Assembly: GCA_029882335.1 (NCBI GenBank) | Contig: JAOUKW010000287.1 | Span: 1-5,532 of the forward strand | DNA: 5,532 nucleotides | Source: Candidatus Heimdallarchaeota archaeon | Lineage (GTDB): Archaea > Asgardarchaeota > Heimdallarchaeia > Heimdallarchaeales > Kariarchaeaceae | Direction: 5' to 3' | Part shown: positions 1 to 4,632 of the stretch, piece by piece | Layout of the letters: every line of letters begins with the position of its first letter | Position numbering within the stretch: the first letter of the stretch is position 1 | The notes under the pieces: model-generated | Told to the model about the DNA's origin: nothing | Databases searched by the model: none | Seen by the model: only the letters and a program-made list of their open reading frames with translations | Translations under genes and position numbers: made by a program

Positions 1-459
1 TGTGAAGCTAAACTTCTGAGTAATATTACTTTTAGTTTCAAACTCCCCTGGTGGTTTATCTGATAGAGGTGCACGATTCATATACATTCTTTCAAATCTC
101 TGTAGGTCTGATAAGGAGAAGTCGATAAAATAAGTACCAATTGCATGTATCAATTCTACTGTAGTGCCTTGATGTTCCTTGATAAGATCGAGTATTCCTT
201 CATCAAAGTCATCAAAATCTTGATTAACAATGGCAAACCAGAGCTCTCTTTTATTAGGGATATATCGATATAAACTAGATGCAGAATGTTCTCCCATTCC
301 TGTTAATCTGGCTAATTCTCTCATACTAAATCGAGTATTATTAGTAAATAATTCCTTTCCCACCTGGATAATTTGATCCATTTGCTGTTTCTTATCTTCG
401 ATGCTACGATTTCTTTGTTTTTTAGTTTTCAGGATTATCCACCAATGCTCTGTAATCAC
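1..459 (-). CDS. TetR/AcrR-family transcriptional regulator, C-terminus cut by window edge
   Basis: This is a DNA-binding one-component repressor of the TetR type; 153 codons are visible and the reading frame is still open at base 1, so part of the ligand-binding domain is missing. Reading from the GTG at 459, the N-terminus is basic (KTKKQRNR, residues 11-18). The helix-turn-helix follows at about residues 44-73, with SMRELARLTGMGE, then SSLYRYIPNKREL, the family's usual 'LYxYxxxKxxL' signature. The remaining helices belong to the regulatory domain. It lies 15 nt after the stop of the DUF2306-type membrane gene on the same strand, so it is probably the second gene of that operon and its repressor, acting on the tandem palindromes at 1244-1275. 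The start is doubtful. AAGGAG (464-459) overlaps the GTG instead of preceding it, and an in-frame TAA at 477-475 bars any extension. A TTG-GTG one frame over sits at a better distance but stops after seven codons, just before an A6 run. The family assignment is firm; the start and inducer are not known. Confidence 0.85.
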   Translation of the reverse strand, partial: MITEHWWIILKTKKQRNRSIEDKKQQMDQIIQVGKELFTNNTRFSMRELARLTGMGEHSASSLYRYIPNKRELWFAIVNQDFDDFDEGILDLIKEHQGTTVELIHAIGTYFIDFSLSDLQRFERMYMNRAPLSDKPPGEFETKSNITQKFSFT

Positions 460-474
460 TCCTTGAATGATATA

Positions 475-1206
475 TTATGAAATATTTCCTAGGGAAGTGA
501 ATGAATGTTTGTTCTCTACTTGATGAAATTGTAATCGTCTTTTTTGAATAATACGCTCTGCAAATATAATATTAGGAACCCAACAGAGGAATGAAATGAT
601 TGGATATGCCACAAAGAATGGATTTTGGAACTTTAATACACTGAAAATTGTAATAAGAATTGGCATCCATAATCGCAAAGTCACTGCTGCAAAAGTTAGA
701 CTGTAAGATCTGACCATCCAATTGATATGTTTTTCATAATTCTTCTCTGTTGCAAATTTAAATCCCATTGTTGTGGTATATAACCACAATACTGCTAATG
801 TGGCAAAACCTATATGGTCTACCCATCCTACTGCGCTAAAAAATGCGAGTATGAGACCTGATGTGCCTGATAACCAAACCGAATAGATATAAATATAACC
901 AAATTTTCTATGTAAATTAAGATGTTTCCTCTGAAACCTACCATTTATGATTATTGCACCAAGGGTAACTGCAGGTGCTCCAAATAACATGTGGATGTAA
1001 AATAAAAATTGGCGATCATAAAATGAACCTTGAAGGTCGGGGGAGATTGTATTTGGTAAGGTATAGAGTAACATAGATAAACTGGCATAAATTGCATATA
1101 TGGCAATTAATATTGCCATAATGATGATAGTTAACCATTTTGTCCTACCTATGGTGTGATATTTTTGTAGTTCTGATAATCTCGTTTTAGTGTTTATTTC
1201 TGTCAA
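475..1206 (-). CDS. DUF2306-type integral membrane protein
   Basis: This is a 243-residue membrane protein with about six helices (roughly residues 24-49, 68-88, 103-125, 131-150, 166-192 and 197-217) and charged, lysine/arginine-rich ends. The pattern recalls the DUF2306 family: FYIHMLFGAP in helix 2 (residues 69-78), LNLHRKFGYIY (97-107) before helix 3, and HINWMVRSYSLTFAAVTLRL (160-179) leading into helix 5. No enzyme activity is established for this family. The conserved histidines (H72, H95, H99, H160) and R166 near membrane boundaries could bind a metal, haem or quinone, but that is inference. The start is TTG at 1206, chosen because AAGGAGG lies 9 nt upstream and no ATG is available nearby. 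A TetR-type gene follows after 15 nt, and two likely operator copies lie upstream, so expression is probably induced when that repressor binds a ligand. Gene and topology are confident; the DUF2306 label comes from memory of the motif, without a search. Confidence 0.82.
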   Translation of the reverse strand: MTEINTKTRLSELQKYHTIGRTKWLTIIIMAILIAIYAIYASLSMLLYTLPNTISPDLQGSFYDRQFLFYIHMLFGAPAVTLGAIIINGRFQRKHLNLHRKFGYIYIYSVWLSGTSGLILAFFSAVGWVDHIGFATLAVLWLYTTTMGFKFATEKNYEKHINWMVRSYSLTFAAVTLRLWMPILITIFSVLKFQNPFFVAYPIISFLCWVPNIIFAERIIQKRRLQFHQVENKHSFTSLGNIS

Positions 1207-1215
1207 ATTGATAAT

Positions 1216-1222
1216 TCCTCCT
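1216..1222 (-). promoter_or_regulatory. Shine-Dalgarno AAGGAGG that fixes a TTG start
   Basis: On the minus strand AAGGAGG ends 9 nt before the TTG at 1206. It is a full match to the anti-Shine-Dalgarno core and supports TTG as the real start of the DUF2306-type gene. Its presence fits a transcript with a true leader, in contrast to the apparently leaderless genes elsewhere in the window. Confidence 0.8.
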
Positions 1223-1243
1223 TTTTGGCTTTTAATATGGGTG

Positions 1244-1275
1244 GAACGTTGTTCGCATATACTAGAACATTGTTC
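1244..1275. promoter_or_regulatory. Tandem palindromic operators, probably for the TetR-type repressor
   Basis: Two copies of an interrupted palindrome are visible: GAACGTTGTTC at 1244-1254 and GAACATTGTTC at 1265-1275. Each is followed on the + strand by GCATA, so a 16-bp unit GAACRTTGTTCGCATA is repeated with one difference. The repeat period is exactly 21 bp, about two helical turns, which would place two dimers on the same face of the DNA. Relative to the minus-strand gene the distal copy lies just downstream of the inferred TATA box and the proximal copy near the inferred transcription start, a position where bound protein would block initiation. Symmetric half-sites of this size are typical of TetR-family operators. 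The link to the neighbouring TetR-type gene is inference from position. Confidence 0.72.
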
Positions 1276-1280
1276 GCATA

Positions 1281-1294
1281 CTATAAAAAATATA
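1281..1294 (-). promoter_or_regulatory. TATA-like promoter element of the DUF2306-TetR operon
   Basis: The minus strand reads TATATTTTTTATAG here. If this is an archaeal TATA box, transcription would start near 1257-1260, giving a leader of about 50 nt that contains the AAGGAGG. Both GAAC-N3-GTTC operators then sit between the box and the first part of the transcript. The whole area is AT-rich, so the exact box is uncertain. Confidence 0.45.
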
Positions 1295-1486
1295 CTAATA
1301 TTAATAACATTTTGTAGTAAAAATTACTATAAATCATCCCAATAGACTAGATACGCGATATTAAGAAGAGAATTCACTCTTTTCTTCATTGATTCCAAAT
1401 TACTTATTATCAATTTGCTGATTACCAAAATAAGATAATAAAGCCAAAATTCCTGTATATGGCTAATTTTCTCATCGATAAATAAA

Positions 1487-1496
1487 TTTATATAAT
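1487..1496 (+). promoter_or_regulatory. TATA-like promoter element of the membrane-protein/EEP unit
   Basis: TTTATATAAT lies 26 nt before the ATG at 1523 and 17 nt before the TTG at 1514, preceded by the A-rich GATAAATAAA, which could serve as a TFB-recognition element. With the usual archaeal spacing, transcription would begin at about 1515-1520, giving almost no leader. The TATAAT at 1491-1496 would also match a bacterial -10, but no acceptable -35 lies 16-18 bp upstream. Confidence 0.5.
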
Positions 1497-1522
1497 GATT
1501 CAATCAGCTGATATTGGAGCTC

Positions 1523-2578
1523 ATGACTGAAAATTATGGTAATTTTATGTATAGTGGGTTAAGTATCTGCTTGTATATGATAATGTATGAAATTGTTATC
1601 CATAACATATTTGTATTGAATTTTGGTGGAGGTGGATTAAATTCGTCAGTGGTGTTGTTTTTATTAACTATGACTGGCTTCTTTTATATTGGGTTACATA
1701 AATTCCTTCGAATTCACGATAAATTAGTCTTGAATTCAATTTTATGTTTCTTTGTATTTATTATTTTATTACTATCTCATCCTTTGATCCGCCTAAGTAT
1801 GGCCGTTCTTGCTATGATATTACTCACACCGATTATCATTCATGCGTTAATCCTTCAATCGCGGAGATATGTTATATCAATTATCATGGGTATCTCTTTC
1901 AAGGAATTTATTGTTGTAGTCATGAACAATGTTTCTATTCAAGCATCGACCTTTACCATGTTGGTTTTTGGTGTAATTTGTATTATTTGGTTGAGTTTTG
2001 GTCTTAAATATCCTCTCTCACTTTTAGATGAAAAAGCATCATACCCAAGTATCTCTGCAGTTTATCTTTTCATTCATTTGGAAACCTTCTTTTTATCATC
2101 ACCCTCGGTACAGTCTACTTGGTTTGTTAGAAATTATGTTTTTGTAATATTAATGATGGGTGTTGGATTATTACTGGCATATTTTATCATTGAGACAAGG
2201 ATGATCGAGAAACTATTGCGATTTTCACCAATTTTATTATTTTCATTCCTACTGTTTTCATTTTTACTGATATATTACGACTTATCATATGTTAGATATA
2301 TAATTATTAGTTTGACACAATTAAATGCTGTTTTATTATTATACATTGGAATTAGAGAGAATGGATCTGGGTCTATTTCAAGGATTGGTCTAAAATTAGG
2401 TGGTATTCAATTTATTTGTATTATAAGTAGCTTTTTACTTGTAGCTGCACCATTTTGGACTGCTATGCCGGGTCCAGTGAGTACTCTTGTTATGTATAAT
2501 GACAGACTTCTAATGTTACTTGTAGGGTGGATATTTGCATTTTCCTGTGTGAAAGGAATAAAGGAGGAAATGAATTGA
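1523..2578 (+). CDS. Polytopic membrane protein coupled to an EEP-domain gene
   Basis: This is a hydrophobic protein of 351 residues (ATG at 1523) with about 11, perhaps 12, transmembrane helices spread over nearly its whole length, short loops and no soluble domain. Counting from the ATG, one loop-helix stretch reads YLFIHLETFFLSSPSVQ at about 181-197, and a late loop reads AAPFWTAMPGP at about 308-318. It recalls the multi-helix membrane part of CWH43/PGAP2IP-type proteins, an impression from memory supported mainly by the next gene, which resembles the C-terminal domain of the same proteins. Its TGA overlaps the TTG start of the EEP gene, so the two are translationally coupled and probably form one complex. 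A TTG at 1514 in the same frame would add three residues. ATG is preferred because GGAG (1516-1519) precedes it, though only 3 nt away. The specific function is unknown; scaffold or lipid-handling partner of the EEP enzyme is inference. Confidence 0.85.
   Translation: MTENYGNFMYSGLSICLYMIMYEIVIHNIFVLNFGGGGLNSSVVLFLLTMTGFFYIGLHKFLRIHDKLVLNSILCFFVFIILLLSHPLIRLSMAVLAMILLTPIIIHALILQSRRYVISIIMGISFKEFIVVVMNNVSIQASTFTMLVFGVICIIWLSFGLKYPLSLLDEKASYPSISAVYLFIHLETFFLSSPSVQSTWFVRNYVFVILMMGVGLLLAYFIIETRMIEKLLRFSPILLFSFLLFSFLLIYYDLSYVRYIIISLTQLNAVLLLYIGIRENGSGSISRIGLKLGGIQFICIISSFLLVAAPFWTAMPGPVSTLVMYNDRLLMLLVGWIFAFSCVKGIKEEMN
2561..2567 (+). promoter_or_regulatory. Internal Shine-Dalgarno AAGGAGG setting the TTG start of the EEP gene
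   Basis: AAGGAGG lies inside the last codons of the membrane-protein gene and ends 7 nt before the TTG at 2575. It argues against the longer open frame that begins at 2527, whose extra residues would come from DNA already encoding the final helix of the upstream protein. The TTG overlaps the upstream TGA as TTGA, a classic translational-coupling junction. Confidence 0.85.
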
Positions 2579-3435
2579 AAATACTGAATAAACAACAATC
2601 AACTATCTTGCTTATAATTATTTTAACTATTGGTCTGGCATTTTATCAATCATATAGACCATCACATACAGAAAGTGTTGATACTATCAAAGTAATGACA
2701 TATAATGTTCATCTATTTACTGATATGGGTTCTAGTGGTCAGAATAATCTTGTAGAAATAGCCCAATTAATCAAGGATGCAGGCGCAGATATAATTGGAT
2801 TACAAGAATCCGAAGGTAGTCGGATGGCGTCATCCAACCAGTACGGAGTGAAATGGTTGGCAGATGAATTAAATATGTATTATTATTTTGGTCCAAGTAC
2901 TCATCTTGGTGTTTGGGGTGTCTCTTTACTCAGTCGTTGGGAAATCCTTAATCCAAGAGTTGAGCTACTTCCCTCTGAGGGTACTTTACAAAGAGTCGCC
3001 ATAGTTGCAGAAATTGATATACCCTCGCCATTTGGTAAGATATCGGTTATTGTTACTCATCTTAGTTTTGATCTTCAAGAAGTACAACTGGCTCAAGCAG
3101 AAAAAATTGTAGAATTAGCAAAGAACAATGATAAAACTATTGCAATGGGTGATTTCAACACTGTAATTGCACAACTTGACGGTAAATCAATCAACGACGA
3201 CCCGACATTTGTATTACTCAATAATTCATTGGTTGACTCATGGGTTGAATCTGGTGGTGCTGCTGATGAGAATACTTCATTTCATTTCAGCGAAGCAGAA
3301 CCTGATATTAATAATACTCGGATCGATTATATATGGTATTTAGGTGATTTTACAGTTATTATTGGAAATCATCAGGTTTTAGGTGATGAGTCCGTTTCCG
3401 ATCATCGAGCAATACTTGTAGAATTTACTGCTTAA
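2575..3435 (+). CDS. Membrane-anchored endonuclease/exonuclease/phosphatase (EEP) domain protein, CWH43 C-terminal-like
   Basis: The protein has 286 residues from the TTG. A short basic N-terminus (MKILNK) and one hydrophobic segment at about 9-24 form an uncleaved anchor or signal peptide; there is no lipobox cysteine. The positive-inside rule puts the catalytic domain (about 36-286) outside the cytoplasm. The metal-dependent phosphoesterase active site looks complete: N44 in MTYNVH, E78 in GLQES, H162 in VTHLSF, D193 and N195 in MGDFN, D251 in RIDYIW, and the final D276-H277 in SDHRAI. Family members cleave phosphodiester or phosphomonoester bonds in nucleic acids, inositol phosphates or lipids. 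The stretch YYYFGPSTHLGVWGVSLLSR (102-121) and the following ELLPSEG resemble the EEP domain of eukaryotic CWH43/PGAP2IP more than DNA-repair nucleases. An extracytoplasmic lipid or glycolipid phosphoester is therefore a more likely substrate than DNA (inference). Stop-start overlap and a strong ribosome site tie it to the upstream polytopic protein. Confidence 0.9.
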   Translation: MKILNKQQSTILLIIILTIGLAFYQSYRPSHTESVDTIKVMTYNVHLFTDMGSSGQNNLVEIAQLIKDAGADIIGLQESEGSRMASSNQYGVKWLADELNMYYYFGPSTHLGVWGVSLLSRWEILNPRVELLPSEGTLQRVAIVAEIDIPSPFGKISVIVTHLSFDLQEVQLAQAEKIVELAKNNDKTIAMGDFNTVIAQLDGKSINDDPTFVLLNNSLVDSWVESGGAADENTSFHFSEAEPDINNTRIDYIWYLGDFTVIIGNHQVLGDESVSDHRAILVEFTA

Positions 3436-3477
3436 TCTTATGAAAAGAATAGAAGAGAGAAACCATTAGAGTTAATA

Positions 3478-3496
3478 TTTTTCTAAATATATTTTT
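3478..3496 (+). terminator. T-tract terminator after the EEP gene (archaeal style)
   Basis: Two T5 runs (3478-3482 and 3492-3496) in an AT-rich stretch follow the EEP stop by about 40-60 nt, with no convincing hairpin before them. Oligo-T tracts alone end transcription in archaea. The second run touches the 3' end of the convergent ParB-like gene. Confidence 0.4.
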
Positions 3497-3878
3497 ACTT
3501 TGATTCCCTATTAAAAGCTTCATGGCACCGTTTAATCCATTTAATTAGAAATTCCTCATGTGGTAATATTCGATATTCTAGATTTGTTATACTTTTTATG
3601 TCTTCTTCCATACACCACTTTATACAGATATCATACTCATACCAATCCAATTCTTCATCTTCCCAAACTACCTTTAATTTATTATATCCAAAAAGATGGG
3701 TGATATATGCTCTGTGATGACCATCTGTCATGAAAATTAGGTTATTTCTTTTTTTAACAGGAATTGGAGGTAAATTATCAAATCCATTTATATCAATAAA
3801 TTTCTGAACTGATTGTAATTTCAATTCACTTAAAAAGAGTTGCGATGGTTGAATTTGATTAATATCCAATTCGAACAT
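3495..3878 (-). CDS. Small stand-alone ParB-like domain protein
   Basis: This 127-residue soluble protein begins with a ParB-type opening, IQPSQLFLSELKL (residues 9-21). It continues with LPPIPVKKRNNLIFMTDGHHRAY (36-58, quoted in part as the core), where DGHHRA stands in the place of the GxxRxxA box of ParB/sulfiredoxin-fold domains. The second half is acidic and aromatic (WEDEELDWYEYDICIKWC, 72-89) and ends in a helix with WIKRCHEAF (114-122). I recall similar short proteins in Firmicutes and methanogens annotated 'ParB-like' or, misleadingly, 'histone acetyltransferase'. There is no helix-turn-helix and no ParA partner, so a chromosome-partition role is unlikely. ParB-fold proteins can bind or hydrolyse nucleotides, but no role is shown here. 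The ATG at 3878 has no Shine-Dalgarno but a good TATA-like box about 29 nt upstream, suggesting a leaderless monocistronic transcript converging on the EEP gene. Confidence 0.8.
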   Translation of the reverse strand: MFELDINQIQPSQLFLSELKLQSVQKFIDINGFDNLPPIPVKKRNNLIFMTDGHHRAYITHLFGYNKLKVVWEDEELDWYEYDICIKWCMEEDIKSITNLEYRILPHEEFLIKWIKRCHEAFNRESK

Positions 3879-3902
3879 ATTGCTATTATAATGAATTCAT
3901 TA

Positions 3903-3914
3903 CTTATATTTTTT
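3903..3914 (-). promoter_or_regulatory. TATA-like promoter of the ParB-like gene
   Basis: The minus strand reads AAAAAATATAAG, preceded by a G (3915), resembling an archaeal TFB-recognition element joined to a TATA box. Its TATA core is about 29 nt before the ATG at 3878, so the message would start at or next to the start codon. This is the clearest archaeal-type promoter in the window. Confidence 0.55.
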
Positions 3915-4015
3915 CAAAGATTTCAATTAGTTTTGTAATTTATTATGTTATAGTGATTTTTTAATTGGGCTGAAGGTGTAATAAACGATAATCTGATTAA
4001 AAAAAAATCATATAT

Positions 4016-4027
4016 ACCAGTACTGGT
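4016..4027. repeat. 12-bp perfect palindrome ACCAGTACTGGT
   Basis: ACCAGTACTGGT equals its own reverse complement and is more GC-rich than its surroundings. It lies about 140 bp upstream of the ParB-like start, too far for a classic promoter operator, and no second copy was seen in the window. It may be a protein-binding site or chance. Confidence 0.3.
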
Positions 4028-4261
4028 GGACTGATGTTCAATTACCTATGAATATTCATTATAAAAATAAGATCGATTTCTTTGTTAAATCGCCTAATTT
4101 TGAGCAATTATAATTCCTAGAAATAAAATAATAAGACTGTGTTTACTATAACCTTAAACAGGTATAGAATGTATCATTTCTGTATAATTTGTGTATATCG
4201 ATTATTTATGTGGATTTACTCAAGATTTATAACTGTATTTCAATCAATAAAACTCTCATTG

Positions 4262-4577
4262 CTAGGAATACTCACTCATTTCAGTCATGGTGGGTACATT
4301 TTGTGAATAGACAATTTTAATTGGAGGATCAATTTCAATGTATTCTCTAAATAGGTCGAATATAAATCCCTTATCTGGTGATTTCATAGAAATTTTGTAT
4401 TTACCTCCCACTACAATATCTGTTGTCACCTCTAATAGCTCCATAGTAGGGGCAATATGCCAATGTGCTAGATGTTCTGCTTTGGTAAGTACTTCAAATA
4501 CTAGTTGCTGTGGTGCCTTGAATTCTCGGATGATAACTAAAGTATCATCTGTTGTTGTATTTATTAATGATCAACAT
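4262..4577 (-). pseudogene. Broken SRPBCC (AHSA1-like) domain gene, frameshifted near the start and truncated
   Basis: From about 4549 down to the TAG at 4264-4262, one minus-strand frame encodes a typical N-terminal half of an AHSA1-type SRPBCC domain. It has VIIREFKAPQQLVFEVLT, then HLAHWH, VVGGKYKISM, and IEIDPPIKIVYS, each matching a family landmark in order. An ATG-initiated piece from 4444 alone would lack the first strand and helices. This frame has no ATG, GTG or TTG upstream before a TGA near 4573-4571. An ATG at 4577 lies about 24 nt from a TATA-like box, but in a different frame that stops after nine codons; removing one base around 4557-4565 would join it to the domain. The C-terminus ends after IVYSQNVPTMTEMSEYS, leaving about 100 codons where the family has about 140-160, without the last strand and long helix. 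A sequencing error could explain the frameshift, but not the missing end. SRPBCC folds bind hydrophobic ligands; this copy is probably inactive. Confidence 0.7.
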
Positions 4578-4593
4578 CTGTTTAGCAGAAAGC

Positions 4594-4607
4594 TATTATA
4601 TTTATAG
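4594..4607. promoter_or_regulatory. Two-way TATA-like region between the SRPBCC remnant and the CPBP gene
   Basis: TATTATATTTATAG on the + strand reads CTATAAATATAATA on the minus strand, so a TATA-like box is present in both directions. Its centre is about 30 nt from the TTG at 4633 (plus) and about 24-26 nt from the ATG at 4577 (minus), which are archaeal-type spacings for leaderless genes on both sides. AT-richness makes chance matches possible. Confidence 0.42.
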
Positions 4608-4632
4608 TGATCTTTCAATATAGCGTTGTATA

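Larger units (their letters stand above)
1207..1513. other. Divergent intergenic region with promoters for both flanking units
   Basis: About 310 bases separate the minus-strand DUF2306-TetR unit from the plus-strand membrane-protein/EEP unit. The left part holds the AAGGAGG, the tandem operators and the minus-strand TATA-like box; the right end holds the plus-strand TATA-like box at 1487-1496. Between them is a small perfect inverted repeat, TAGTAA-AAA-TTACTA (1315-1329), which might be a protein site or chance in AT-rich DNA. From about 1330 to 1480 I see no open frame, RNA gene or clear element. Confidence 0.6.
3879..4261. other. Non-coding spacer between the ParB-like gene and the broken SRPBCC gene
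   Basis: About 380 AT-rich bases have no credible open frame on either strand. The left end carries the ParB-like promoter. An A9 run at 3999-4007, flanked by TGATT and TCA, gives a T9 tract on the minus strand that could end transcripts coming from the right. A 12-bp palindrome lies at 4016-4027. I looked here for the missing C-terminal part of the SRPBCC gene and could not recognise it. No tRNA-like or repeat structure was seen. Confidence 0.55.

Noticed and set aside
1363..1384. Possible hairpin AAGAG-AATTCA-CTCTT as a terminator or operator
   Set aside because: The stem is only five pairs, no gene ends nearby, and purine-rich stretches give such matches by chance in this DNA.
1491..1496. 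TATAAT as a bacterial -10 element
   Set aside because: No acceptable -35 lies 16-18 bp upstream, and the same bases fit an archaeal TATA box with short-leader spacing.
1744..2007. Open frame of 87 codons inside the membrane-protein gene, + strand
   Set aside because: It is a shifted frame of a clear polytopic protein, with Tyr/Cys/His-rich unstructured content and no ribosome site.
2527..2574. Upstream extension of the EEP gene to an ATG at 2527
   Set aside because: The extra 16 codons overlap the last helix of the membrane protein in another frame, and the strong AAGGAGG at 2561-2567 points to the TTG at 2575.
2407..2598. Open frame of 63 codons on the minus strand
   Set aside because: It is antisense to the end of the membrane-protein gene and the start of the EEP gene, with no motif or promoter.
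4338..4607. Open frame of 89 codons on the + strand
   Set aside because: It is antisense to the SRPBCC remnant, whose frame carries recognisable domain landmarks; the + frame is rich in Ser/Cys/Val with no family pattern.
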